Positions 28,249 to 36,937 of a stretch of 64,000 bases of DNA are shown piece by piece; position 1 is the stretch's first letter, and each line of letters opens with the position of its first letter. The position numbers were made by a program, and so were the translations under genes. Below the pieces are notes generated by a model that was not told the origin of the DNA, searched no databases, and was given only the letters and a program-made list of their open reading frames with translations. Source of the DNA: CAZAPO01 sp044841755 (GTDB lineage: Bacteria; Bacteroidota; Bacteroidia; Flavobacteriales; Flavobacteriaceae); NCBI GenBank assembly GCA_044841755.1, contig JAXOFM010000001.1, forward strand, positions 372,001-436,000, written 5' to 3'.

Positions 28249-29220
28249 ATGAGATTACTTAGTAAATACACATCACAAATTTTAGTTCATATCCTGTTCT
28301 GGATGTTGTTCGTTTTTGTATCGTTGTTTTTGTTCTCAGACTTCTACTGGGCACAAAACCCTTTTTTACAATATTTAGCAATTCTTGTAGTAATTGTTTA
28401 TGCTAATAATCTTGTATTGCTACCATTCTTTGTGAAACGTAAAATGTTTGCTATTTACATTTTTGTGTTTGCACTTATCTCTTTTTTAGCAACACAGCTG
28501 TATTGCAACGTATTTGCACAATGTGGTTGTTCTATCATGAAATGCCTAAGTGATTACTTATGGCAAACATTAGTACCATTAGTATTCTTTTCATTTATCT
28601 GGGCGCTTTACAGGTTTATTGATAAACAGGAAGAAGTGGAAACTATTAAAAAAGAGCATACCGAAATGGAATTGAAATTCCTGAAATCACAGATAAATCC
28701 TCATGTACTTTTTAATAATCTGAATACTATTTATTCCTATTCTATTGAAAAACCAGAAGAAACTCCGGAGTTGGTTTTAATGCTTTCAGACAACCTGAAA
28801 CATGTACTTTATGAAAGTAATACAGAAACTATTTCTCTTGAAAAAGAGATTCATTTTATAGACAACTATATAAAGTTTCAGAAAATTAGAACCGAAGGAG
28901 TTACTAAAATAAACTATGTAAAATCAATTGATAACCTAAATCATCAAATAGCTCCTTTACTACTAATTACTATTATTGAGAATGCATTCAAACATAATTC
29001 GTTAGATAGTGAAATCAATATTGAAATTATAGTTAAAAATGGTGCTCTTAATTTAAGATGTAGTAACGCGTATAATGACCATATAAAAGAAGAAAAGGAA
29101 TTTAAAATTGGTTTACAAAATTTAGAAAAAAGACTCCATTTACTATACAAGGATAAACACGAACTTAAAATAACCAAAGAAGCTACCTTTAATGTGCTTT
29201 TAAGACTAGAACTACTATGA
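28249..29220 (+). CDS. LytS-type sensor histidine kinase with Cys-rich external loop (pair 3)
   Basis: The 323-residue protein has four membrane helices in residues 1-125 and a kinase domain with QINPHVLFNNLNTIYSYS (phospho-His152), LITIIENAFKHNS and FKIGLQNLEKRLHLLY. The loop between helices 3 and 4, predicted to face the periplasm, holds Cys86, Cys92, Cys94 and Cys99 (C-x5-C-x-C-x4-C). The other two kinases lack this. Metal binding or thiol-disulfide sensing is a fair inference. It overlaps its regulator by 4 bases (ATGA). Confidence 0.92.
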   Translation: MRLLSKYTSQILVHILFWMLFVFVSLFLFSDFYWAQNPFLQYLAILVVIVYANNLVLLPFFVKRKMFAIYIFVFALISFLATQLYCNVFAQCGCSIMKCLSDYLWQTLVPLVFFSFIWALYRFIDKQEEVETIKKEHTEMELKFLKSQINPHVLFNNLNTIYSYSIEKPEETPELVLMLSDNLKHVLYESNTETISLEKEIHFIDNYIKFQKIRTEGVTKINYVKSIDNLNHQIAPLLLITIIENAFKHNSLDSEINIEIIVKNGALNLRCSNAYNDHIKEEKEFKIGLQNLEKRLHLLYKDKHELKITKEATFNVLLRLELL

Positions 29221-29912
29221 CCTGCATTATTATAGAAGACGAAATACCAGCTCAAAAAATACTACAGAACTTTATTAGTAAAGTTTCGCATTTAGAATTG
29301 ACTGGAACTTTTAAAGCTGCAATTGAAGCCAACACCTTTTTACGAAACAATAAAGTTGATGTGATTTTTTTGGATGTTAACTTACCTGATATTTCTGGAA
29401 TCGACTTTATAAAAACAGTTTCAAATCCTCCTTCAATAATTATGACAACGGCATATCCCGATTATGCTGTTAGTAGTTTTGAGCTCGATACTATTGTAGA
29501 CTATTTGGTTAAGCCTTTTTCATTAGATCGATTTTTAAAAGCCATTAATAAGCTCAAGACTAAAAACGAGGAAGAAATTTCACCAGTTCCTGAAACAACT
29601 AAAAAATCAATTTTTATAAACGTTGATAAAACGCACCATAAAATAGTTCTTGATGAAATTATCTATGTAGAATCTGACAGAAACTATATCACTGTAGTTA
29701 CCAAAACACAAAAGCTTTCCTATATAGATTCCCTTAAAAATTGGACTGAAAAACTTCCAGAAGATCAATTTATACAAGTGCATAAGTCATACATCACCAA
29801 CAGTAAAATGGTTAGCAAGATTTCGGGAAATGAGCTATTTATAGGTGATCGTAAAATTCCTATTGGTAGAACCTATAAATCAAATCTTCTTAAACAACTT
29901 AAAATTGTTTAA
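29217..29912 (+). CDS. LytTR-family response regulator (pair 3)
   Basis: The 231-residue protein has a receiver domain with phospho-Asp53 in DVIFLDVNLP and Lys in DYLVKPFSL, then a LytTR domain with FIQVHKSYITNSKMV and IPIGRTYKSNLLKQL. Coupled to kinase 3 by start/stop overlap. The aminotransferase gene begins 20 bases downstream on the same strand and may share the transcript. Confidence 0.94.
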   Translation: MTCIIIEDEIPAQKILQNFISKVSHLELTGTFKAAIEANTFLRNNKVDVIFLDVNLPDISGIDFIKTVSNPPSIIMTTAYPDYAVSSFELDTIVDYLVKPFSLDRFLKAINKLKTKNEEEISPVPETTKKSIFINVDKTHHKIVLDEIIYVESDRNYITVVTKTQKLSYIDSLKNWTEKLPEDQFIQVHKSYITNSKMVSKISGNELFIGDRKIPIGRTYKSNLLKQLKIV

Positions 29913-29932
29913 TTTTCAGTTTTTCAATTGAT

Positions 29933-31075
29933 ATGAACCACCAATCAAAACTCCCCAATCTAGAAACCACAATTTTCTCAATAATGAGTGCATTGGCAAA
30001 TAAGTACAATGCCATTAACTTATCTCAAGGTTTTCCAAACTTTTCAGGTGATCCGAAGCTGATAGAGCTCGTGACTTCTTATATGCAAAAAGGACATAAT
30101 CAATATGCTCAAATGCCTGGAGTTTTAAAACTTAGGGAAGCCATTGCCAAGAAATATGATTTACTTTATGGTTCAACCTATCACCCAGAAAATGAGATTA
30201 CCATTACCAATGGAGCAACACAAGCTATTTTTTCTGCAATAACCGCTTTTGTAAATCAAGGTGATGAAGTCATTGTTTTTAGACCAGCTTATGATAGTTA
30301 CATCCCAACGGTTGAACTAAATGGAGGGAAAGCAATCTCAATACAGTTGCATAAACCAGATTATAGTATTGATTGGAATGAAGTTGAAAATGCAATCACT
30401 TCTAAAACCAAAATGATTGTTATTAACACTCCTCATAATCCTGTTGGGGCAATTTTCTCTGAAGAAGATATGTTGCAGCTTCAAAAATTAACTGAAGGCA
30501 CCAACATCATTGTTTTAAGTGATGAAGTATATGAACATATTATTTTTGATGGCGAAAAACATCAAAGTGCTTGTCTGTTTCCTGATCTTAAAAAACGAAC
30601 TTTAATAACTGCTTCCTTTGGAAAAACATTCCATTTTACAGGCTGGAAAATAGGTTACTGCTGTGCACCAAAAGAATTAATGAAAGAGTTTTTAAAAGTG
30701 CATCAGTTTAATGTATTTAGCATTAATCATCCAACACAATTAGCAATAGCTGATTATTTGGAAGACCCAAATCATTATCTGGAATTAGGTGCTTTTTTTC
30801 AAGCAAAACGCGATTTGTTCTTGAATTTAATAAAGGACTCCAGATTTACTTTTATACCTTCAAAAGGAACCTATTTTCAGGCATTAGATTATTCTAATAT
30901 TACTGATGAAAATGATTATGATCTAGCAGTAAGACTAGTAAAGGAAAAAGGAATTGCTTCCATACCATTTTCAGTTTTCAACGCCAATAAAAAAGATGAA
31001 AATGTGCTGCGTTTTTGTTTTGCAAAAACTGATGACACCATTAAAAGAGGAACTGAAATTCTCTGTAATATCTAG
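29933..31075 (+). CDS. Class I/II PLP-dependent aminotransferase (methionine/glutamine aminotransferase type)
   Basis: The 380-residue protein has fold type I features: INLSQGFPNFSGDP near the N-terminus, TNGATQAIFSAITAF, the aspartate that contacts the pyridine ring in VLSDEVYEHI, and the lysine that forms the Schiff base in TASFGKTFHFTGWKIGY. The overall look is that of the YbdL/kynurenine aminotransferase branch, which uses methionine or glutamine as donor. The omega-amidase-like gene at 32811 fits the known pairing that hydrolyses the resulting alpha-ketoglutaramate. The stop codon overlaps the convergent serine hydrolase by 4 bases. Confidence 0.88.
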   Translation: MNHQSKLPNLETTIFSIMSALANKYNAINLSQGFPNFSGDPKLIELVTSYMQKGHNQYAQMPGVLKLREAIAKKYDLLYGSTYHPENEITITNGATQAIFSAITAFVNQGDEVIVFRPAYDSYIPTVELNGGKAISIQLHKPDYSIDWNEVENAITSKTKMIVINTPHNPVGAIFSEEDMLQLQKLTEGTNIIVLSDEVYEHIIFDGEKHQSACLFPDLKKRTLITASFGKTFHFTGWKIGYCCAPKELMKEFLKVHQFNVFSINHPTQLAIADYLEDPNHYLELGAFFQAKRDLFLNLIKDSRFTFIPSKGTYFQALDYSNITDENDYDLAVRLVKEKGIASIPFSVFNANKKDENVLRFCFAKTDDTIKRGTEILCNI

Positions 31076-32226
31076 TCAAAAGCTGCATCTAAAATTTCCA
31101 TGAAATCATCCAGTTTTGAAGGTTCTAACCATCTTGTAATTACCACAATATCTCTTTCTTTGTCTACGACAATGAAATTGCCTCCAAAACCAGCAGCATA
31201 ATAAATGTTTTCTGATAATCCTTCCCAATGTCTACCCCCTTTTTTATTTAACCACCACATATAACCATAGTTGGCATTTGGTTTAGAAGGAGTAACGGCA
31301 GCATTGATCCACTCTTCACTAATAAGTTCTTTATCTTTCCACTTACCGTTGTTAAGAAACAATAATCCAAATCGTGCCATATCCTCAGCCGAAATAAAAA
31401 TTCCACCTCCAGAGTGACCACCTCCAGTAACCGATTTCATTTTCATTCCGTCTATAACAGTCCAAGCCTTTTCATATCCAAACCATCTCCATGTGGTTGA
31501 AGCTCCAATTGGATCCATGATATGCTTCTTTAAAACTTGAGGCAGAGGTTCTCTCCATACATGAGTTAAAGAATAAGCTAATACATTTACACGAACATCA
31601 TTATATTCCATTACTGTTCCTGGTTCTCTAAGCTCTCTAAATTTCCAATCGTCAATACCACCCGAACGAGGAGGTCTATCTGCCCAATCTTTTCCTCCCC
31701 ATAATTCACCAGTCCAATCAGAGTTTTGTTGTAGCAGATGCTCCCATGTTATTTTACCATTATGCTCTCCTCCAAAAGTTCCATCCCAAACATAATTCAC
31801 AACTTTATCATTCATGTTTGGAATCAATCCTTTGTCAAAAGCTACTCCTGCTACGGTCGATAAAAAACTCTTGGTAACACTAAAGGTCATATCTACTCGC
31901 TTGGTTTCTCCCCATTTAGCAATGACATAACCATTCTTTAAGATTAGACCTGCTGGACCACCACGTTTTTTTGTTGGGCCTAAAATTTCATGATAAGGCT
32001 CTCTTTCAAATCCTTTTAGGATTGCTATTCTCAAATCACGTGCTCCTGAGTATTCATTTGACGTTGCATAGGCTACTGCTTCATCAATTTTAGTTTGATC
32101 AATTTTAAAATCAGTTGCAGGTTTCTGCTTCCACTGCTCATTCTTATCAGGAAAATAATAATTCGCTTGAGCATCTATTGAATGAATAAAACCTAATAAT
32201 AGGGTAACAATAAAAAAACGTTTCAT
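31072..32226 (-). CDS. Exported serine hydrolase, beta-lactamase family (6-aminohexanoate-dimer hydrolase-like)
   Basis: The 384-residue protein has a signal peptide ending IDAQA. Catalytic motifs are SxxK in TFSVTKSFLSTVAG, the YxN-type motif in VMEYNDVRVN, and HSGGG in GGHSGGGIFIS. The layout resembles amide hydrolases of the 6-aminohexanoate-dimer hydrolase group rather than classic beta-lactamases. It probably acts in the periplasm on an amide or ester. It is only distantly similar to the other serine hydrolase at 16925-18013. Confidence 0.87.
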   Translation of the reverse strand: MKRFFIVTLLLGFIHSIDAQANYYFPDKNEQWKQKPATDFKIDQTKIDEAVAYATSNEYSGARDLRIAILKGFEREPYHEILGPTKKRGGPAGLILKNGYVIAKWGETKRVDMTFSVTKSFLSTVAGVAFDKGLIPNMNDKVVNYVWDGTFGGEHNGKITWEHLLQQNSDWTGELWGGKDWADRPPRSGGIDDWKFRELREPGTVMEYNDVRVNVLAYSLTHVWREPLPQVLKKHIMDPIGASTTWRWFGYEKAWTVIDGMKMKSVTGGGHSGGGIFISAEDMARFGLLFLNNGKWKDKELISEEWINAAVTPSKPNANYGYMWWLNKKGGRHWEGLSENIYYAAGFGGNFIVVDKERDIVVITRWLEPSKLDDFMEILDAAFD

Positions 32227-32265
32227 AATTAGTTGGTTTGATTACTTAAAGTTAAAAGAAATATA

Positions 32266-32784
32266 CTAAGAGAGACTGTATTTCATCAACCAATCGGTTT
32301 GTTTATCTGCTCCTATATAATATGGATGTGTGCCAAACTTTATAAATCCATAACGTTTATAAAAACGAATTGCTTTTTTGTTCTCTTCCCAAACACCCAA
32401 CCATAAAAACTCAACTTGCTCCTTTCTAGCTAACGAAATAGTTTTATCAAGCATCTGTTTTCCTATTTGTTGACCTTGGTATTCATCCAAAACGTAAATA
32501 CGTTCTAATTCCATACCTTCCAGATCTAGCTGTTCAGTTTGGGCATTACCAATGTTAAGCTTTAAATATCCTACAAGATTATTTTCTTTATAAACAAAGT
32601 AAAATGCTGAGTCAGGGTTCAATAGTTCTTTCTCAATTCGTTTTGTACTAAAAGCCTTTTCTATGTATGCATTGAAATCTTTAGGATTATTGTCAGCTTC
32701 AAAAGCAACAATAAAGGTAGTTCTTGATATTTCAACCAGTGAAGCCAAATCTTCTACTACACATTTCCTAAAAACTAGCGACAT
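32266..32784 (-). CDS. GNAT-family N-acetyltransferase
   Basis: The 172-residue protein has the GNAT fold, with the acetyl-CoA pyrophosphate loop in EYQGQQIGKQMLDKTISLA (Q/RxxGxG/A-like) and the C-terminal AIRFYKRYGFIKFGTHPYYIG. It transfers acetyl from acetyl-CoA to an amine; the acceptor is unknown. It is divergent from the omega-amidase-like gene with 26 bases between the start codons. Confidence 0.9.
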   Translation of the reverse strand: MSLVFRKCVVEDLASLVEISRTTFIVAFEADNNPKDFNAYIEKAFSTKRIEKELLNPDSAFYFVYKENNLVGYLKLNIGNAQTEQLDLEGMELERIYVLDEYQGQQIGKQMLDKTISLARKEQVEFLWLGVWEENKKAIRFYKRYGFIKFGTHPYYIGADKQTDWLMKYSLS

Positions 32785-32798
32785 AAATGCAATTTAAT

Positions 32799-32806
32799 TA
32801 CTTTTG
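32799..32806 (+). promoter_or_regulatory. -7 box placed 4 bases before the nitrilase-family ATG
   Basis: TACTTTTG matches TAnnTTTG and is followed by exactly four bases and then the ATG at 32811, which predicts a leaderless transcript. Confidence 0.45.
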
Positions 32807-32810
32807 GTAA

Positions 32811-33590
32811 ATGCAAGATACTCTGAAAGTCGCAATAATTCAATCGTCATTAGTTTGGGAAAACCCAAAGACTAATAGAGAATTATTTTCTGAAAAAATT
32901 GAAAAAATCTCTGAAACCGTTGATCTTATTTTACTTCCTGAAATGTTCACTACAGGTTTCACTATGACTCCTGAAAATGCATATGAAACTATGGAAGGTG
33001 AAACTATTAACTGGATGGTTACTATTGCTAAAACCAAACAATCTGCAATAGGCGGAAGTTTAGTTATTAAAGAAAATGAAACATTTTACAATCGATTTGT
33101 GTTTGTATCTCCAGAAGGTGTTATAACTACATATGACAAGCGACATACTTTTACACTTGCTGGAGAAGATAAGGTTTATAAAGCAGGTACAGAAAAAGTG
33201 ATTCTTGATTATATAGGCTGGAAAATTTGTCCTTTGATTTGTTATGATCTGCGTTTCCCTGTTTGGGCAAGAAATGTAGAAGATTATGATGTTCTAATCT
33301 ATGTGGCCAATTGGCCAAAACCTCGAGTAAATGCTTGGGACACTTTACTAAAGGCCAGAGCTATTGAAAATATGAGTTACTGTATTGGTGTAAATCGTGT
33401 TGGAACTGATGATTACGAGCATGAATATGTTGGCCACTCAGGAATTTATGATAGTCTTGGTGAAGAGCTTTGTAAAATAACTGATGGTGTTGAAAAAACG
33501 GCAATTGTTGTACTTGAAAAAGAACACTTGAACGCTACAAGAAATAATTTGAAATTCTTAGATGATCGCGACAGCTTTACTGTAGAATAA
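32811..33590 (+). CDS. Nitrilase-superfamily amidohydrolase (omega-amidase, YafV-like)
   Basis: The 259-residue protein shows the Glu-Lys-Cys triad: Glu in LILLPEMFTTGF, Lys in TYDKRHTFTLAGE, Cys in CPLICYDLRFPVWARN. Length and the FTLAGED segment match YafV/omega-amidase enzymes, which deaminate alpha-ketoglutaramate and alpha-ketosuccinamate left by glutamine or asparagine transaminases. The aminotransferase at 29933 is the obvious partner. The 3' end overlaps the convergent lipoprotein gene by 14 bases. Confidence 0.9.
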   Translation: MQDTLKVAIIQSSLVWENPKTNRELFSEKIEKISETVDLILLPEMFTTGFTMTPENAYETMEGETINWMVTIAKTKQSAIGGSLVIKENETFYNRFVFVSPEGVITTYDKRHTFTLAGEDKVYKAGTEKVILDYIGWKICPLICYDLRFPVWARNVEDYDVLIYVANWPKPRVNAWDTLLKARAIENMSYCIGVNRVGTDDYEHEYVGHSGIYDSLGEELCKITDGVEKTAIVVLEKEHLNATRNNLKFLDDRDSFTVE

Positions 33591-35184
33591 ATTCAACTAC
33601 CTGATCGTAATATGCCCTAACCTCTTCCAGCTCTGTCATATAACTAACACGTTCTGGTTGTAACTTTAAAAGGTAGTTCCCTGTATCATATTTACCATTA
33701 CCATTAGTGTCAAAAATAGCGCGCATTTCATATTTCCCTGGGTTAACATCTAAGAAATCGATAGGTCCAGCTTGGGTTGAATATCGCTCCATAACAACTT
33801 CACCTTTTTGATCAACCAGTTGCACTATTAACGGATAAACTCCGTTTTGAATATTTACTCTAATGTTCCCATAATCAGATTGTTCTTTGGTTCTGGTATT
33901 AAAGTTTAAAGTATCATTCCTGTTATCAAAAAAATCGGAGAATGCTTCTGGTAATGCTTGAATTCTATAGCTGTTCAATTCGGTTTTATTAAACTTAAAA
34001 CTGTATTGATTTTTTAGTTGGTCAAAACTAGTAGTGAAAGGTACATTTAAAGAGTCCTTGTCTAAAAAAGTAATCTTACTTTCATCTAACCCAACAAAAG
34101 GAACATTGCCTTCAAGCTTAAAATCTTCAGTTAACCTTAAGGTTCTAGCACCGGAAGGGGTTACTAGTAATGAATCTTTATCTAAAACTCTGATGTTAAC
34201 TTTAAGGGTATCTATATACTCTTTATTAGTGACCTTAAATAACAACGAATCTACTTCTTGATCCGGTTTAAACCAATAATATAACGTATCTGTTTCTTTA
34301 TCTTTAGTAATAATACTTTGAAAATCTTCACTAATATTTGATATAATATCAATTTTCATTTCTTCAGCATTACCTTCATATCCAAAGCCTATCCTGTTTC
34401 CAGAAACCAAAAATGGTCTTGTGGCTCTAAAATCTGGAACCTCTTCAAACAAGTTAAGTTCATAATTAGTAGAGTCAGTTGTTACTGAAACAAGCTCTTT
34501 TAAAAATCCAATTTTATCTGTTTTAGGTTCAAATGTATAGTTGACATTTTCTTCTTTTAATGCAACCATTAAATACTCTCCAGCTTTTAAATTCTCAAGT
34601 AAAAAAGTTGTAGTACTATCAAGTGTGTTTGTTACGTACTTAGGTTTTCGACTATATATTATTGAATCTGTATAAGTAGAATCAACTTCATATAACATCA
34701 CCGAAACAAATTTGTCTGTTTCCTTTTCCAAAGAATTCTTAACATAACCACCAACACTTAAAGAATCAATATAATCTCCGGTTGAGAAAACATATCTTAG
34801 ATAAGGAAATGGATTTTCTTCATTGTTATCAACTACACTCGTACCAAAATTAATAGCGTAAGTTGTATTAGGTAATAACGTATCAAGTATCTTAATTGAA
34901 ATGTATTTACTCGCCAATCCTAATGGAGTAATTTCTGGTTCAGGATCCATCGGTGGAGAAATAATCAATTGCTTTTGTAAGTCTTTAAACTTGACATACT
35001 CATTAAAGTAAATTCTTATCTCCTCACCATTGAAGTTGGTTGAAAAGTTTTCCGGTTCAGATCTAATAATAACTGGTGGTTCAACATCCTTTTCTCCTCC
35101 AGCTGGTGTTCCTCTATTGGCACAACTTTCGAAAGCAAGAACTAAGCATACTAATAGAAATAAATTAACGAGAAAATTTCGCAT
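33577..35184 (-). CDS. Ig-like-domain lipoprotein (Big_5/SbsA N-terminal type)
   Basis: The 535-residue protein has a lipoprotein signal ending AFESC, followed by ANRGTPAGGEKDVEPP, a typical flavobacterial opening. Residues about 35-130 form an Ig-like domain with TNFNGEEIRIYFNEYV and LLPNTTYAINFGTSVVD. The rest is beta-rich with a carboxypeptidase-like segment near the end (YEMRAIFDTNGNGKYDTGNY). Probably surface or outer-membrane bound. No enzymatic motif seen. Confidence 0.8.
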   Translation of the reverse strand: MRNFLVNLFLLVCLVLAFESCANRGTPAGGEKDVEPPVIIRSEPENFSTNFNGEEIRIYFNEYVKFKDLQKQLIISPPMDPEPEITPLGLASKYISIKILDTLLPNTTYAINFGTSVVDNNEENPFPYLRYVFSTGDYIDSLSVGGYVKNSLEKETDKFVSVMLYEVDSTYTDSIIYSRKPKYVTNTLDSTTTFLLENLKAGEYLMVALKEENVNYTFEPKTDKIGFLKELVSVTTDSTNYELNLFEEVPDFRATRPFLVSGNRIGFGYEGNAEEMKIDIISNISEDFQSIITKDKETDTLYYWFKPDQEVDSLLFKVTNKEYIDTLKVNIRVLDKDSLLVTPSGARTLRLTEDFKLEGNVPFVGLDESKITFLDKDSLNVPFTTSFDQLKNQYSFKFNKTELNSYRIQALPEAFSDFFDNRNDTLNFNTRTKEQSDYGNIRVNIQNGVYPLIVQLVDQKGEVVMERYSTQAGPIDFLDVNPGKYEMRAIFDTNGNGKYDTGNYLLKLQPERVSYMTELEEVRAYYDQVVEFILQ

Positions 35185-35235
35185 TAAATTTGATGTTTAG
35201 CGCAAATTAACGACATATTTAGATAAACGAAAAAC

Positions 35236-35916
35236 TTATTGAGCAATTGCCATTGTAACCACACTTATTTTAACATTGGGTGCTTTTAGAAGCTCATTTG
35301 CACAAGCCTCAATTGTAGCTCCGGTAGTAATAATATCATCACATAACAGTATGTGCTTGTTTGCAATTAGACTAGGATTAGCCAATGTAAAAACCTCATC
35401 TTTATCACTCCATCTTGCTATTCTCTTTTTAAAAACCTGAGTAGATGTAGAAGATGACTTTTGCAATACTTGATCTTTATATGGCACTTCTAAGATGCTT
35501 GCAACTTCCTTAGCAAACTTTTCAACTTGATTATATCCTCTCTTTTTAAGTTTTCTTTTATGCAAGGGAACAGGAATAACTATATCAATGTCATTATAAT
35601 CTCCCATTTCTTTAAGTTCTGTACCCAACCACCCACCAAGAAGCAAACCAATATCCTCATATCCTTTATATTTCAACTTGTGTAAAAGCTGCTGAACTAT
35701 TCCTTTCTTTTCAAAACGAAGTAAGGCAGTTGCATGTTCCAGTTTTACTCTACCGTAAAGAACCTTTTTAACAGCTTCCTTATTATCAAAATGAAAATTT
35801 GTTACAGGCAATTCATGTCTACAACTTGTGCAAACATACTTTTCGTTGTCACTTAAAAAACTGTTACATCCATAGCAAACTTGAGGAAAAAATATGTTTA
35901 TCAAGTTTTTTATCAT
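35236..35916 (-). CDS. ComF-family phosphoribosyltransferase-like protein
   Basis: The 226-residue protein has an N-terminal Zn-binding knuckle (CYGC then CTSC) and a phosphoribosyltransferase domain with the PRPP-binding loop ILLCDDIITTGATIEAC. ComF proteins assist DNA uptake and transformation in some bacteria; in many others the role is unproven. It follows the Ig-like lipoprotein's promoter region and ends 51 bases upstream of that start, so co-transcription of comF into the lipoprotein gene is possible. Confidence 0.9.
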   Translation of the reverse strand: MIKNLINIFFPQVCYGCNSFLSDNEKYVCTSCRHELPVTNFHFDNKEAVKKVLYGRVKLEHATALLRFEKKGIVQQLLHKLKYKGYEDIGLLLGGWLGTELKEMGDYNDIDIVIPVPLHKRKLKKRGYNQVEKFAKEVASILEVPYKDQVLQKSSSTSTQVFKKRIARWSDKDEVFTLANPSLIANKHILLCDDIITTGATIEACANELLKAPNVKISVVTMAIAQ

Positions 35917-35940
35917 TTAAACGATTAAAGTTAGCTGAAA

Positions 35941-35948
35941 CAAACTTA
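35941..35948 (-). promoter_or_regulatory. -7 box of comF
   Basis: On the reverse strand TAAGTTTG matches TAnnTTTG, 24 bases before the ATG at 35916. No clear -33 box. Confidence 0.35.
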
Positions 35949-35998
35949 ATATATATTTTCGCATACGATTAATCCAGCCAATAATACTTACTATAATA

Positions 35999-36874
35999 AT
36001 GATAGTTAACCCTCAATTATTTAACTATAAAATTGTCGTTAGTACACTAACAATTGCGTGTTTTGCGCTTATTGGTTTTTCGTATTACAACCACTCTTCT
36101 GCACAGCAACAACAAGATTATTTAAAGCAGGAAAAGAAACTGCTTGAAAATCAAATATCTGAGATCATATCTAGTCATGACGAACTTGGTAGTACCAATA
36201 AATTGTTGCAAACAGAATTGGATGCTACTAAAAGAATAGTTGACGAAACTACCGATTCAATGCACGCGCTTAAAGCGAACCTTTCGTTGATAGACACCTA
36301 TAGAAGCGAATTGTTTAAATTAAAAAAGCAACAAGAAGTTTTAATTAAAGAAGGTGACTCATTCTCTGAAGCTAACTTAGAGTTAATTCGTCAAAACGAG
36401 TCTATTTCTAAAATTTTAGAAAAACAACTACAAGTAATTTCTCAGTTAGAATCTGAAAATAAGAATTTAGATGTAGAATTGAAAAATGCCTCTTTAATTA
36501 CAGCAAATTCATTTAAAGCTACTGCTTATTCTTCTAAAAAGGAAGAAGAAATGATTGTTGAAAAAGCAACTAAAACAGATCATATAAGAGTTGAATTTGT
36601 TTTAGCTGAAAATCAATTAGCTACTGAAGAAACTAAAGAACTTTATGTTCAAATAATTGGACCTGATAACAATATTGTTGCAGATAAAGGAGCCATTAGG
36701 TTCAATGAATCATCTCTAATATACAGTTCAAAATTAAATGTATTATACACTGCTAATAACACTGAGGTTTTAACAGACATTGAAACCGAAGAGCGTCTGG
36801 AACCAGGACAGTATTATGTTAGTGTTTATGAAAAGAATAGACGCCTCGGCGGCACTTATTTTACGCTAAATTAA
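35999..36874 (+). CDS. Membrane-anchored coiled-coil protein of unknown function
   Basis: I do not recognise a named family. The 291-residue protein has one N-terminal membrane helix (about 13-29, VVSTLTIACFALIGFSYY), a long coiled coil rich in Glu, Lys and Gln (about 35-185), and a C-terminal beta domain (about 195-291) that reads like an extracellular Ig-like fold (VQIIGPDNNIVADKGAIRF, EPGQYYVSVYEK). Topology suggests the coil and beta domain lie in the periplasm. It is divergent from comF and closed by a terminator that abuts glyS. Confidence 0.65.
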   Translation: MIVNPQLFNYKIVVSTLTIACFALIGFSYYNHSSAQQQQDYLKQEKKLLENQISEIISSHDELGSTNKLLQTELDATKRIVDETTDSMHALKANLSLIDTYRSELFKLKKQQEVLIKEGDSFSEANLELIRQNESISKILEKQLQVISQLESENKNLDVELKNASLITANSFKATAYSSKKEEEMIVEKATKTDHIRVEFVLAENQLATEETKELYVQIIGPDNNIVADKGAIRFNESSLIYSSKLNVLYTANNTEVLTDIETEERLEPGQYYVSVYEKNRRLGGTYFTLN

Positions 36875-36897
36875 TTCAACTAAATAAATTTTAAATG

Positions 36898-36927
36898 ACC
36901 GTTCTATTTAGTTGGAACGGTTTTTTA
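36898..36927 (+). terminator. Intrinsic terminator before glyS
   Basis: ACCGTTC (36898-36904) pairs with GAACGGT (36915-36921), a 10-base loop, followed by a T run that merges into the glyS -7 box. Confidence 0.8.
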
Positions 36928-36933
36928 TTTTTG
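36926..36933 (+). promoter_or_regulatory. -7 box placed 4 bases before the glyS ATG
   Basis: TATTTTTG matches TAnnTTTG; four bases separate it from the ATG at 36938. Its first bases are also the T tract of the upstream terminator. Confidence 0.5.
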
Positions 36934-36937
36934 CACC

